64,000 bases of DNA from Microbacterium sp. Leaf159 (GCF_001423615.1 NZ_LMOU01000003.1:13697-77696), one strand, 5' to 3'; numbered from the stretch's first letter, positions 24,921-33,945 are shown. The notes: generated by a model from the letters alone, not told the origin. Numbers and translations are program-made.

Positions 24921-26321
24921 ATGACGATCACCAGCCCGAGCCGACGTCCTCACCCCGCTCGTGTCCCGGACCCGTCCGCCGCGGGCGGGCTGCGGCGTTC
25001 CGACGGGATCCGCTCCCGCCTGCGCGCCTTCGGGAAGCACCCGCGGCTGATGGGCGTCGATGCGGCTCGCGGCCTCGCGGTGCTGGGAATGCTCGGAGCC
25101 CATCTCGGCCTCGGCGCCGCAGGCTTCGACTGGGCGACACCTGCGACCTGGGGCGATGCCGTCAATGGCCGCTCGGCGATCCTCTTCGCCATCGTCGCCG
25201 GCGTCTCGCTCGCTCTCATGACCAGGGGCCTCGATCGCGACGATGCGGATGCCGTCCGGGCGGCGCGACTCCGCCTGATCGGCCGTGGCCTGGCGGTGTT
25301 CGCGATCGGCATCGTCCTGGAACTGCTCGGCACGCACATCGCCGTCATCCTCACCATCTACGGACTCCTCTTCGTGATCGCCGCGCCGTTGCTGACGTGG
25401 CGCACGCGATCGCTGGCGATCGGGGCGGTCGTCTCGGCGGTGCTGGTACCTGCGGCCCTGGCGACGATGAACGTCCTGTCCGCCGACGTCATCTTCGGCC
25501 CCGGCGTCTCGTTCGCGCTCGTCGGCATCTACCCGGTCCCTGTCTGGATCACCTTCCTGCTCATCGGTCTCGCAGTGGGGCGGATGCCGCTGCACCGTGT
25601 CCGGGTCCAGCTCGCCCTCCTCGGCCTGGGCGCGGTGCTCGCCACCGCAGGTTACGGTGCCGCTGCGCTGGCGCTGCCCTCGACCCCGCCCGCCGAGTCG
25701 ATGACGAGCAGTTCCGTCTCGAGCGACGTTCCGAGCGGATCCGCCGAGGGCGGTCTTCCCGGCATGAGCCCGGCAGATCAGTTCGACTTCGACGGCCTCT
25801 CCTGCCAGGCCGACAGCGGGGTGATCGTCTGCGCAGATCCGGACGAGTTCGCGGGCGGTGCCGACGCCGGCGAGGCGGGCGACTATTGGGAGGCCCTCTG
25901 GGCGTCCGACCCGCTGGGAATGATCGGCACGCATTGGATGGACGCCTCCCCGCACAGCAGCGGAGCGCTCGAGATCATCGGCTCGGGCGGGCTCGCCATG
26001 GCCGTGCTCGCGCTCATGCTCCTGGCCGCCAGGCCGCTGCGGTGGGTGCTGATCCCGCTCGCGGCTCTGGGCGCCATGCCGCTCACCGCCTATGCGGCGC
26101 ACGTCGTGCTGTTCGTCAACGGGTGGTTCACGTCGCTGTTCGAGGAGCCGGTCATCGCGTGGGGAGTCGCATCCGTCGGCCTGCTCGTGCTCACCACCAT
26201 GTGGGCACTGCTCGTCGGGCGGGGGCCGCTCGAGCGCCTGACGGCCTGGGCCGGTGCCGCATTCACCCGCGAGTCCCGAGCGGGACGCCATGCGGCCGTG
26301 GGCACGGACCCCCAGGGCTGA
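24921..26321 (+). CDS. Multi-pass membrane protein, DUF418/HGSNAT-type acyltransferase-like
   Basis: A 466-residue integral membrane protein with about nine to ten hydrophobic segments. The N-terminal motif MGVDAARGLAVLGMLGAHLG is the signature of the DUF418/DUF1624 group, related to the heparan-alpha-glucosaminide N-acetyltransferase membrane domain; such proteins may move acyl groups across the membrane. Between helices, residues about 265-320 form a Ser/Asp-rich external loop with two cysteines (LSCQADSGVIVCADP). ATG 24921 is selected as the first start giving the usual N-terminus. Role unknown. Confidence 0.7.
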   Translation: MTITSPSRRPHPARVPDPSAAGGLRRSDGIRSRLRAFGKHPRLMGVDAARGLAVLGMLGAHLGLGAAGFDWATPATWGDAVNGRSAILFAIVAGVSLALMTRGLDRDDADAVRAARLRLIGRGLAVFAIGIVLELLGTHIAVILTIYGLLFVIAAPLLTWRTRSLAIGAVVSAVLVPAALATMNVLSADVIFGPGVSFALVGIYPVPVWITFLLIGLAVGRMPLHRVRVQLALLGLGAVLATAGYGAAALALPSTPPAESMTSSSVSSDVPSGSAEGGLPGMSPADQFDFDGLSCQADSGVIVCADPDEFAGGADAGEAGDYWEALWASDPLGMIGTHWMDASPHSSGALEIIGSGGLAMAVLALMLLAARPLRWVLIPLAALGAMPLTAYAAHVVLFVNGWFTSLFEEPVIAWGVASVGLLVLTTMWALLVGRGPLERLTAWAGAAFTRESRAGRHAAVGTDPQG

Positions 26322-26375
26322 GACCGGTCACGGAGATCCGGGCCCGAGGTCTGTGGCGGCCGGTAGCGTTGTCGC

Positions 26376-27389
26376 ATGGTCAACTATCGCTATCTCGGCA
26401 ACAGCGGTCTCAAGGTCTCTGAGATCACCTACGGCAACTGGGTCACCCACGCTTCACAGGTCGGCGACGACGCCGCCGTCAAGACCGTGCATGCGGCGCT
26501 CGACGCCGGCATCACCACATTCGACACGGCAGACACGTACGCGAACACCGCGGCCGAGGTCGTGCTCGGCAAGGCTCTCGAAGGCCAGCGCCGCGAGAGC
26601 CTCGAGATCTTCACGAAGGTGTACTTCCCGACCGGCCCCAAGGGCCCGAACGACACCGGTCTGAGCCGCAAGCACATCCTCGAGTCGATCAACGGCTCGC
26701 TCAAGCGACTCGGCACCGACTACGTCGACCTCTATCAGGCCCACCGCTTCGACTACGAGACCCCGCTGGAAGAGACGTTCCAGGCGTTCGCCGACGTCGT
26801 CCGCCAGGGCAAGGCCCTCTACATCGGCGTCTCCGAGTGGACGGCGGAGCAGCTGCGCGACGGGCACGCTCTCGCGAAGCAGCTCGGTGTGCAGCTCATC
26901 TCGAACCAGCCGCAGTACTCGATGCTGCACCGTGTGATCGAGGGCAAGGTCGTACCGGCATCCGAAGAGCTGGGAATCTCGCAGATCGTCTGGTCGCCGA
27001 TGGCGCAGGGCGTGCTCTCGGGCAAGTACCTGCCTGGGCAGCCGGTTCCGGACGGCTCGCGGGCGACCGACCCGCACAGCGGAGCGGACTTCATCAAGAG
27101 CTTCCTGAAGGACGACATCCTCACCGCGGTGCAGAAGCTGAAGCCGATCGCCGAAGAGGCGGGCCTCTCGATGCCGCAGCTCGCGATCGCGTGGGTGCTG
27201 CAGAACCCGAACGTCGCGGCGGCCCTGGTCGGCGCCTCGCGCCCCGAGCAGCTCGCCGACACGGTCAAGGCCTCTGGCGTGACGCTCGACGCCGACACGC
27301 TCGCCGCGATCGACACCGCACTGGGTGACACGGTCAACCGCGACGCCGAGGCGACGTACTCGATGTCGCCGAAGGCGCGCATGGTCTGA
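26376..27389 (+). CDS. Aldo/keto reductase, Kv-beta/YghZ-like
   Basis: NADPH-dependent reductase of 337 residues. The catalytic tetrad is visible: Asp and Tyr in FDTADTYANTAAEVVLG, Lys in FTKVYFP, His in YQAHRFD. The substituted loops and SPMAQGVLSGKY motif resemble the YghZ / voltage-gated K+ channel beta-subunit-like group, which reduces methylglyoxal and other aldehydes. ATG 26376. Followed immediately by a strong terminator; stands alone. Confidence 0.88.
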   Translation: MVNYRYLGNSGLKVSEITYGNWVTHASQVGDDAAVKTVHAALDAGITTFDTADTYANTAAEVVLGKALEGQRRESLEIFTKVYFPTGPKGPNDTGLSRKHILESINGSLKRLGTDYVDLYQAHRFDYETPLEETFQAFADVVRQGKALYIGVSEWTAEQLRDGHALAKQLGVQLISNQPQYSMLHRVIEGKVVPASEELGISQIVWSPMAQGVLSGKYLPGQPVPDGSRATDPHSGADFIKSFLKDDILTAVQKLKPIAEEAGLSMPQLAIAWVLQNPNVAAALVGASRPEQLADTVKASGVTLDADTLAAIDTALGDTVNRDAEATYSMSPKARMV

Positions 27390-27400
27390 CAGCCCGCATG

Positions 27401-27437
27401 ACGAAGGCCGCCGTTCGAGATGAACGGCGGCCTTCGT
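27401..27437 (+). terminator. Strong hairpin terminator
   Basis: Perfect 16-bp stem ACGAAGGCCGCCGTTC (27401-27416) with GAACGGCGGCCTTCGT (27422-27437) and a 5-base loop, 11 bases after the aldo/keto reductase stop. Confidence 0.9.
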
Positions 27438-27453
27438 CGTGGTGCGCCTCCGA

Positions 27454-27514
27454 TTTCGAATCGCGCACTTGGCAGTTTCTCGGTGAGGATTTCTGCCAAG
27501 TGCGCGATTCGAAA
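27454..27514. repeat. Long perfect inverted repeat sharing an 18-mer with 16881
   Basis: Arms 27454-27475 and 27493-27514 pair perfectly over 22 bp around a 17-base loop. Both arms contain TTCGAATCGCGCACTTGG or its complement, also present at 16881. It lies between convergent genes and just before the stop of the leftward permease gene, so it may terminate that operon. Confidence 0.8.
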
Positions 27515-27516
27515 AC

Positions 27517-28422
27517 CTACTCCTTGACGGCGCCGGCGGTGAGTCCCTGCACGATCCAGCGGCTCGCGAGAGCGAACATCACCATGGTCGGCAGGATCGT
27601 CAGCACGGCTGCGGCGCTCATCGAGCCCCAGTCGATGTTGAACGTCGAGATGAAGCCGTTCAGCGCCGACGGCACCGTGCGGTTGGCATCGGTGTTCATC
27701 AGCACGACCGACAGGAACAGCTCGTTCCAGCAGTTGACGAAGTTGAAGATGAACGCCGCGATGATGCCCGGGGTCATCACCGGCACGAGCACCCGGAACA
27801 GAGCGCCGAAGCGCGAGCATCCGTCGATCATCGCCGCTTCTTCGAGCGCGTCGGGGACGTTCTCGAAGAAGCCGCGGAGCATGACCGTGGAGAACGGGAT
27901 GCAGACCGCGATGTACACGAGGATCAGACCGGGCTTGGTGTCGACGAGTCCGAGGTCGGTCATCATCGAATACAGCGGCCCCAGCGCGATGAACGCGGGG
28001 ATCATCTGCGTGAGCAGGAACGCGACCAGCACGGTGCCCTTGCCGCGGAACTCGAAGCGGGCGATCACGTAGGCGCTGAGCAGCGCGATCAGCGTCGCCA
28101 CCGCGCCCGCGACCGTCGCCACGATCGCGGAGTTGGCGAGGAAGACCCCGAACGAGCTCTGCTGGAACAGGCTGACGTAGTTGTCGAACGACGGTTCTGA
28201 CGGCCAGTACTCGATCGGGAACGAGTTGATCGTTCCCGGCGACTTGAACGACGTCAGCGCGATCCAGTACAGCGGGAACAGCGTGATGACGAGCCAGAGG
28301 CCGAGCCCGACGACGCGGATGACGCCGCCGACCGAGGCCTTGCGCTTGGGGCGCGGTGCCTTCGCGATGTCGGGGACGGTGAGACGCCGGGTCTCGGTGA
28401 CCGTGGTTCCGGTGATGGTCAT
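27517..28422 (-). CDS. ABC importer permease, MalG type (carbohydrate)
   Basis: Inner-membrane permease of a carbohydrate-type ABC importer, 301 residues with six membrane segments. The EAA loop that docks the ATPase appears as ENVPDALEEAAMIDGCSRFGALFRVLVPV. ATG at 28422 overlaps the stop of the first permease (ATGA). Last gene of the operon; no ATPase gene is present, so a shared ATPase (MsiK-like) encoded elsewhere is likely, as is common in actinobacteria. Confidence 0.9.
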   Translation of the reverse strand: MTITGTTVTETRRLTVPDIAKAPRPKRKASVGGVIRVVGLGLWLVITLFPLYWIALTSFKSPGTINSFPIEYWPSEPSFDNYVSLFQQSSFGVFLANSAIVATVAGAVATLIALLSAYVIARFEFRGKGTVLVAFLLTQMIPAFIALGPLYSMMTDLGLVDTKPGLILVYIAVCIPFSTVMLRGFFENVPDALEEAAMIDGCSRFGALFRVLVPVMTPGIIAAFIFNFVNCWNELFLSVVLMNTDANRTVPSALNGFISTFNIDWGSMSAAAVLTILPTMVMFALASRWIVQGLTAGAVKE

Positions 28423-29369
28423 CGCTGGACCCTCCGCATCGCCATCAGGTAGAACGCGCAGAACACGAACAGGAACGCGACGACGATGAGTCCGATCGCG
28501 CTCGCGATGCCGTAGTTGCCCTGCTGGGTGTAGTTGATCATCCACGTCGTGATGATGTGCGTCTGGTTCGCCGGTCCGCCGTTCGTCATCGCGTAGATGA
28601 TGTCGGGGAAGTTGAAGATCCAGATGATGCGCAGCAGGATCGTCAGCAGCAGCGTCATCGAGATGTACGGGATGATGATCGAGAACAGCTGCCGGGCCTT
28701 GCCTGCACCGTCGAGGCTCGCGGCCTCGAGCATCTCGTCAGGCACCGACTGGAGCGCTGCGAGGATCATGATCGCGAAGAACGTCACGCCGTACCAGATG
28801 TTGGCCACGATGACCGCGAACATCGCGAGCTTCGGGTCGGCCAGCCAGGGGAGCGGAGCATCGATCAGGCCCGCCTTCATGAGCAGGTCGTTCACGACGC
28901 CGAACTCGGCGTTGAACATCCAGCGGAACAGCATGCCGATCAGGAAGCCGGAGACGGCCCACGGGAAGAACACGAGCGCCTGGTAGAGCCCGCGGAAGCG
29001 GAACCGCTTGCGCAGGGCGAGCGCGATCAGGAAGCCGATCACGAGCTGCGGCACGAGCGAGCCGACGACCCACAGCACCGAGTTCCACGCGACGGTGGGG
29101 AAGGCCGGGTCCTGGAAGACGGTGACGAAGTTGTCGAAGCCCACCCAGGGGGTCGACGTGAGGTCCCACAGGTTCCAGTCGTGGAAGGCCATGCGTGCGC
29201 CCTGCAGCATGGGCCAGTAGGTGAACCAGCACACGAACACGATCGCCGGGGCCATGAAGGCCAGCAGCGTCAGCGCGTGGCGGCCACGGAAGGGGCGGCG
29301 CCGGCGGGATGCCGGGGAGGCCCCGCCGGCGGTGCCGACGGAGCCCCCTTCGAGTGCGGTCCGGGTCAC
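28419..29369 (-). CDS. ABC importer permease, MalF type (carbohydrate)
   Basis: Partner permease of 316 residues with six membrane segments after a 30-residue basic N-terminus. EAA loop: QSVPDEMLEAASLDGAGKARQLFSIIIPYI. The tail FNFPDIIYAMTNGGPANQTHII is typical of the MalF/UgpA group. GTG at 29369 starts three bases after the stop of the solute-binding protein gene. Confidence 0.9.
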   Translation of the reverse strand: MTRTALEGGSVGTAGGASPASRRRRPFRGRHALTLLAFMAPAIVFVCWFTYWPMLQGARMAFHDWNLWDLTSTPWVGFDNFVTVFQDPAFPTVAWNSVLWVVGSLVPQLVIGFLIALALRKRFRFRGLYQALVFFPWAVSGFLIGMLFRWMFNAEFGVVNDLLMKAGLIDAPLPWLADPKLAMFAVIVANIWYGVTFFAIMILAALQSVPDEMLEAASLDGAGKARQLFSIIIPYISMTLLLTILLRIIWIFNFPDIIYAMTNGGPANQTHIITTWMINYTQQGNYGIASAIGLIVVAFLFVFCAFYLMAMRRVQR

Positions 29370-29372
29370 GGA

Positions 29373-30686
29373 TCAGCCCTTTTCCGCAGCGTACTTCTCG
29401 GTCCAGAAGGTGTCCCACGACTCGAGCAGCTCGGTGGTCGACATGTTGCCGAGCAGCACGTTCTGCACGTCCTGGTCGGACTTCTGGATCCACTCGGTCC
29501 ACCAGCTGACCCCGCGCGGCTGCTGCACGTTGACGTATGTCTCGGGGTCTTCGGTCATCGTGACGTAGCTCGTCCACGGGCCGGTCGAGTAGAACTCGTC
29601 ATCCGCTGCCTCCGAGATGATCGGCACGAGGCTGTTCGCCTGTGCGAACTCGGTGGCGGGCTCGGCCGACGAGAGGAACTCGACGAGCTTGACCGCGGCA
29701 TCCTGGTGCTCGCTGTTCTCGGCGACGCCCCAGCCGGCGACGGCCAGCGGCTGCGCGGCCTTGCCCGACGGGCCCACGAGCAGCGGGGCGGTGTCCCACT
29801 GGTCCTCGGTCAGCGACGAGTCCTGCACTGTGGCGATGACCTCGGGGTCCTGCAGCAGGAATGCTGTGGTGCCGTTGGTGAAGCCGGCGACCATCTCGGG
29901 GTAGCCCCACGAGACGGCAGAGGGCGGGGATGCCTCCTTGAAGAGGTCGAAGTAGTCGTCGACCGCCTCCTGGGCCTCCGGGGCGGCGAAGATCGTCGAG
30001 CCGTCCTCCATCAGGAATGCGTCATCGACGTCGAGGCCGTCGATCGTGTACGCCTCGATCGCCGCGACGACGTTGCTGTTCGCGTTCTGACCGCCGCGGA
30101 ACGCGTAGCCGTAGATGTTGTTCGACGGGTCCTGGATGGCGCTGGCCTGCTCGAGGAGGTCCTTCCAGCTGTGCGGCGGGCCGTCGAAGCCGGCCTCCTC
30201 GACCAGGTCGGTGCGGTAGAACAGCGACAGGCCGTAGAAGCCGTAGGGCACGAAGTAGCTCTTGCCGTCGGCGGCCACCGAGGCGGACTGTGCGTTGTCG
30301 GTCAGTGCATCCCAGCGGTCCCACTTCTCGAGATCGCCCGAGATGTCGTGCAGCCAGCCGTTGTTCGCGAACGGGCCGACCGTGATGTCGCGGACCTCGA
30401 GGACGTCGACGCCCTTTCCGGACTGCAGCATCTGCTGGATCTTCGCGTCGGCCTGCTCGGTGGGCGGCGAGACGAGGTTGACCTTGATCTTGGGGTTGTC
30501 GGCCTCGAACTCGTCGAGCAGACCGCGCAGCAGGTCGGTGCGCGCCGGGTTGGTCAGGCTCTCGACCATCTGCAGGGTGACGGTGCCGTCGGCGGATTCG
30601 CCGCCGCCTGCGGAACAGCCGGTGAGCGCGAGGACGGCGACGGTGCCGAATCCCGCGGCGGTCGTCAAGATTCTGTTCTTCTTCAC
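29373..30686 (-). CDS. Extracellular solute-binding lipoprotein (carbohydrate type)
   Basis: Substrate receptor of the importer, 437 residues. It has a lipoprotein signal: basic KKNR, hydrophobic stretch, then LALTGCSAGGG with the lipidated Cys near residue 23. The body has the type 1 solute-binding fold (e.g. VSPPTEQADAKIQQMLQSG, AGWGVAENSEHQDAAVKLVEFL). GTG at 30686 is preceded by GAGAGG. Substrate unknown; operon context with an aminotransferase is unusual for a sugar receptor. Confidence 0.9.
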   Translation of the reverse strand: MKKNRILTTAAGFGTVAVLALTGCSAGGGESADGTVTLQMVESLTNPARTDLLRGLLDEFEADNPKIKVNLVSPPTEQADAKIQQMLQSGKGVDVLEVRDITVGPFANNGWLHDISGDLEKWDRWDALTDNAQSASVAADGKSYFVPYGFYGLSLFYRTDLVEEAGFDGPPHSWKDLLEQASAIQDPSNNIYGYAFRGGQNANSNVVAAIEAYTIDGLDVDDAFLMEDGSTIFAAPEAQEAVDDYFDLFKEASPPSAVSWGYPEMVAGFTNGTTAFLLQDPEVIATVQDSSLTEDQWDTAPLLVGPSGKAAQPLAVAGWGVAENSEHQDAAVKLVEFLSSAEPATEFAQANSLVPIISEAADDEFYSTGPWTSYVTMTEDPETYVNVQQPRGVSWWTEWIQKSDQDVQNVLLGNMSTTELLESWDTFWTEKYAAEKG

Positions 30687-30701
30687 GAGGTGCCTCTCAG
30701 T

Positions 30702-30748
30702 TGGTGATGGTGATGGTGGTGTCGGGTGGTGATGGTGGTGGGTCGGGG
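30702..30748. repeat. GGTGATGGT-type simple repeat in the leader of the receptor gene
   Basis: The 71-base gap between the aminotransferase stop and the receptor start is filled with GGTGATGGTGGT-like triplets. No hairpin is evident; the C-rich transcript could reduce secondary structure or be slippage-prone. Confidence 0.6.
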
Positions 30749-30757
30749 TGGAGCGGG

Positions 30758-31996
30758 TCAGGGGACGATGAGGGAGTCGGCGCCGGTGCGGATGCCGGCT
30801 CGGCGGAGGATCTGCGGGATGCAGCGCTCGACGAAGGTCTCGAAGTCCGAGGCCTCGGTGTACAGGTGCGCCGACAGGCGGAAGTAGCCGATGCCGCGGA
30901 AGCTCGTGAACGCGGTCTCGACGCCGGTCTCGTCGAGCAGGTCCATGCGCAGGGCATCGGCCTCTTCGCGGGTCGAGCCGAGTCCGAGCGGCAGCCGCAC
31001 GAGGCGCATCGACGGCACGGGCGAGGGCAGCGGGGTGAGGGGGTCTTCGTCGCCGTAGGGGCGCAGGCCTTCGGCGATGATCTCGGCGCCGGCATCCGCC
31101 ATCTGCGCCATCGCCAGTCGGGCGTTGTGCCAGCCGAACTCGGCCTCGATGAACTCGATCGAGGCGGGGGTGGCGAGATAGGTCGTCGCGTCGATCGTGC
31201 CCTGGGTGTCGAAGCGCTCGGGGTAGGGCTCGTTCGCCGCCCACGAGTCGATCAGCGGCCAGAGTTCGTCGCGGTCGGGCGCGTTCGTGACGAGCAGCGC
31301 CGAGCCGCGCGGGGCGCAAGGCCACTTGTGCAGGTTGCCGAACCACCAGTCGCCGCCGGCGACCGCGGCGGCATCCGGCACGAGGCCCGGGGCATGGGCG
31401 CCGTCGACGAGCGTGCGGACACCGCGCTCGGCGGCGAGTTCGGCGATGCGGCGGGTCGGCAGCATCCGGGCGGTGGGGGAGGTGATCTGGTCGACCACGA
31501 TCAGGCGGGTGCTCGGGGTGAGCGCGTCGGCGAAGCGCTGCACGACCTCGTCGTCGGAGGCGAGCAGCGGCAGCTCGACGGCGCGGACGGATGCTCCGAA
31601 GCGGCGGGCCAGGCGCTGCGCGCCCATTGTGATCGCACCGTAGCCCTGGTCGGTGACGAGGATCTCGTCGCCGCGCTCGAGGCGCAGGGCGTTGTAGATC
31701 ACGGTCGCCGCGGCGGAGGCGTTGGGCACGAAGGCGCTGTCCTCGGCATAGGCACCCACGAACGGAGCGGTGCGCTCGCGGGCGGCGCGCACCCGCTCGG
31801 CGATGCGGGGGAACCACTCGACCGGGCTCAGGTCGGCGCGGCGACGCAGAGCATCCTGCTGCTCGACGACCGCCGTGGGCACGGCGCCGAACGAGCCGTG
31901 GTTGAGGTGGATCACGTCGGGATCGAGGGGCCACGCGTCACGGGCTCGCATGCCGGAGTTCAGCGTGAGCGGTGCGGGGAAAGCTGGTGCGGGCAT
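30758..31996 (-). CDS. Class V aminotransferase / isopenicillin N epimerase-like PLP enzyme
   Basis: PLP-dependent enzyme of 412 residues. It starts with the family's LNHGSFGAVP motif (near 30), has VVDQITSPTARMLP, the PLP-binding VDGAHAPG, and the Schiff-base Lys in GNLHKWPCAPRG. The family includes epimerases, racemases, desulfurases and lyases, so the reaction is open. I favour ATG 31996 (GAGGA 4-5 bases upstream) over ATG 32032, which lies in the operator. First gene of an operon with an ABC importer and divergent from an FCD-GntR gene. Confidence 0.85.
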   Translation of the reverse strand: MPAPAFPAPLTLNSGMRARDAWPLDPDVIHLNHGSFGAVPTAVVEQQDALRRRADLSPVEWFPRIAERVRAARERTAPFVGAYAEDSAFVPNASAAATVIYNALRLERGDEILVTDQGYGAITMGAQRLARRFGASVRAVELPLLASDDEVVQRFADALTPSTRLIVVDQITSPTARMLPTRRIAELAAERGVRTLVDGAHAPGLVPDAAAVAGGDWWFGNLHKWPCAPRGSALLVTNAPDRDELWPLIDSWAANEPYPERFDTQGTIDATTYLATPASIEFIEAEFGWHNARLAMAQMADAGAEIIAEGLRPYGDEDPLTPLPSPVPSMRLVRLPLGLGSTREEADALRMDLLDETGVETAFTSFRGIGYFRLSAHLYTEASDFETFVERCIPQILRRAGIRTGADSLIVP

Positions 31997-32021
31997 CGGT
32001 CCTCGTCGGTGCGTCAGGGGG

Positions 32022-32036
32022 AGTTGTTGCACAACT
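32022..32036. promoter_or_regulatory. FCD-GntR operator (proximal to aminotransferase operon)
   Basis: AGTTGTTGCACAACT has perfect 6-bp arms around a 3-base centre. TTGT-3-ACAA matches the TnGTnnnACnA pattern known for FadR/FCD-type GntR regulators. A second site lies at 32085. Confidence 0.7.
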
Positions 32037-32084
32037 TTGCCACACAGGTTCCCAAATCGCTACGAAAAGGTGAGGATGAAACAT

Positions 32085-32099
32085 AGTTGTCATACGAAT
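32085..32099. promoter_or_regulatory. Second FCD-GntR operator, proximal to the regulator gene
   Basis: AGTTGTCATACGAAT again has TTGT-3-ACGA, fitting TnGTnnnACnA. The two sites are 63 bp apart (six helical turns) within the divergent gap, compatible with looping. Confidence 0.6.
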
Positions 32100-32162
32100 T
32101 TGATGAAGGCCCTGCATCCGACAGACTCAGCAGGGGGATCGGGCGGTGTCGGGAGGATGACC

Positions 32163-32876
32163 ATGAGCGCTTTGGACACGGCTCTGCACGGGCTGCGCAC
32201 GCTGATCGCCGACGGCGCTCTGCGCCCCGGTGATCGCCTTCCCAGCGAGGGGGAGCTGTGCGAGACGCTCGGAGTCTCACGCGGTTCGCTGCGAGAGGCC
32301 ATCCGGATGCTGGCCGCCCTCGGCGTGCTCGACACGAGACACGGCTCGGGCAGCTACGTCAGCGAGCTGCGCGCCGCCGACCTCATCGGCAGCCTGTCGC
32401 TCACGGTCGGGCTGCTGCCCATGGCGGGGGTGCTCGAACTCACGGAGCTCCGTCGCGTGCTCGAACCGCACGCGGCCGCGCTCGCCGCAGCCCGCATCGA
32501 CGCGTCGACGATCGAGGAGCTCAGCGAAGTTCTCGACGAGATCGAAGCCAGCGACGATTTCGAGGACCACTCGCGGCTCGACCACGCCTTTCACATGACG
32601 ATCTCGGAGGTCGCGGGCAACGACGCCCTCACGAGCCTCATCGACGTGCTGCGCTCACGGTCGCGGGCCTACCGGATTCCGGATGCCGCGGATGCCGCCG
32701 AGCTGAAGCTCCACTCGGATGCCGGGCACCGGGCGATCCTCCGCGGACTCGCGGCGGCGGATCCGGTCGCGGCATCGGCTGCGGCATCCGCTCACGTCGC
32801 GCAGACCGAGTACTGGGTGCGGCGGTACACCGACACGGATGCGCCGGCGCCCGTGACTGCGCCTGACGCCGAGTGA
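32163..32876 (+). CDS. FCD-domain GntR-family regulator (FadR type)
   Basis: Ligand-responsive repressor, 237 residues. The winged helix (about 15-75) includes RLPSEGELCETLGVSRGSLR and LDTRHGSGSYV. The all-helical FCD domain follows with its metal/carboxylate-binding set (DHAFHMTISEVAGN, HSDAGHRAIL). ATG 32163 has GGGAGG six bases upstream; ATG 32157 would leave none. It faces the aminotransferase/importer operon, which it presumably controls through the two TTGTnnnACnA sites. Confidence 0.88.
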   Translation: MSALDTALHGLRTLIADGALRPGDRLPSEGELCETLGVSRGSLREAIRMLAALGVLDTRHGSGSYVSELRAADLIGSLSLTVGLLPMAGVLELTELRRVLEPHAAALAAARIDASTIEELSEVLDEIEASDDFEDHSRLDHAFHMTISEVAGNDALTSLIDVLRSRSRAYRIPDAADAAELKLHSDAGHRAILRGLAAADPVAASAAASAHVAQTEYWVRRYTDTDAPAPVTAPDAE

Positions 32877-32920
32877 CCTGGGCTCGTGTCCGGGACGAGG
32901 TCGGCTGATCGGGCGGTCTT

Positions 32921-33364
32921 TCAGCTCGACCGGGAGCCGAAGCGCAGCACGTTCGTGTCGCGGCGCACGAAGCCGACCGACTCGTAGAGGCGCAGTGCGG
33001 ATTCGCGAGACGGACGGGACGTCAGATCGAGTGTGGTCAGCCCCCGCCGCTGTGCCTCGTCGATGATCGCCTCGAGCAGCAGACGGGCGATGCCCTGCCC
33101 GCGGGCGCTCTGATCGACCACGACGTCTTCGATGCTGCCGTGCCAGCCGGTGACGAGGGGCGCGGTCGCGAGCGTGGCCATCCCCACGATCCGCCCTGAC
33201 TCGCGCGCGACATAGAGGTCTGTGTTCTGCGCATCGAGCAGCGACACCACCCGTTCCGCATCGAATCGAGCGGTCGATGAGAGCTGGGGGAGAAGGGTCT
33301 CGATCGTGTCGAGGTCGCTCTGCGTGAGGTGCTCAGCGATCGAGATGGTGATTCCGTCGGCCAT
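32921..33364 (-). CDS. GNAT-family N-acetyltransferase
   Basis: Acetyl-CoA-dependent acetyltransferase of 147 residues. Motif A, binding the pyrophosphate, is VDQSARGQGIARLLLEA; the C-terminal LYESVGFVRR is motif B. Acceptor unknown. ATG 33364, nine bases after the stop of the ACT-domain gene, so both are likely one unit. Confidence 0.88.
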   Translation of the reverse strand: MADGITISIAEHLTQSDLDTIETLLPQLSSTARFDAERVVSLLDAQNTDLYVARESGRIVGMATLATAPLVTGWHGSIEDVVVDQSARGQGIARLLLEAIIDEAQRRGLTTLDLTSRPSRESALRLYESVGFVRRDTNVLRFGSRSS

Positions 33365-33373
33365 GCGCGGCAG

Positions 33374-33886
33374 TCAGGCGAGGGTGATGTCGACCTGGAT
33401 CTCGGTGGCGATGCGCTCGAGGTCGCGACGCAGCGCATCGAGGTCGACGGATGCCGGAACCCGGGCGATCACGGATGCCTCGAACAGGCGTCCGCCGGCC
33501 ATGGCGGCGTCCCGGGTCTCGGTCGCCAGTTCCTCGATGCTGAGTTCATGCGCGTTCAGCACGTTCGACACCTCGCGGACGATGCCGGAGCGGTCGTTGC
33601 CGAGAATCCGGATCTCGAGCACCTGCGCCTCGGCGTCTGCCGTGGGCGTGCCGGTGAGGACGGCGAGTGTCAGAAGTCCCTGGCCCTGCAGCTCGCGGAG
33701 TGCGGTCTGCAGGCCCTCCGAGTGCTCGGGGGCGACCGAGACCTCGATCACGCCCGCGAAGGTGCCGGCGAGCTCGGCGAGCGAGCTGTTCTCCCAGTTG
33801 CCGCTGTGGGCATCGACGACATCGGCGACGGCTGCGACGAGACCGGGGCGGTCAGCACCCGCGACAGTGAGGATGAGAGTAGTCAT
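33374..33886 (-). CDS. Two-ACT-domain protein (GcvR-like)
   Basis: Small regulatory protein of 170 residues with two ACT domains: TLILTVAGADRPGLVAAVAD (1-80) and VLEIRILGNDRSGIVREVSN (about 88-165). Both have the DRxGIV turn that binds amino acids. Architecture matches the glycine cleavage regulator GcvR, but such proteins are widespread and need not control gcv genes. ATG 33886. Confidence 0.85.
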   Translation of the reverse strand: MTTLILTVAGADRPGLVAAVADVVDAHSGNWENSSLAELAGTFAGVIEVSVAPEHSEGLQTALRELQGQGLLTLAVLTGTPTADAEAQVLEIRILGNDRSGIVREVSNVLNAHELSIEELATETRDAAMAGGRLFEASVIARVPASVDLDALRRDLERIATEIQVDITLA

Positions 33887-33945
33887 GCGGCCAGCGTAGG
33901 GTGCGTTCTGGATTCCCGACGAATACGCGCGGCTAGTGTGGACGG

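Noticed and set aside
30687..31934. The solute-binding protein frame stays open far upstream, as if fused to a larger protein.
   Set aside because: The extension is Arg/Pro-rich shadow of the aminotransferase gene; a clean lipoprotein signal and ribosome site define the start at 30686.
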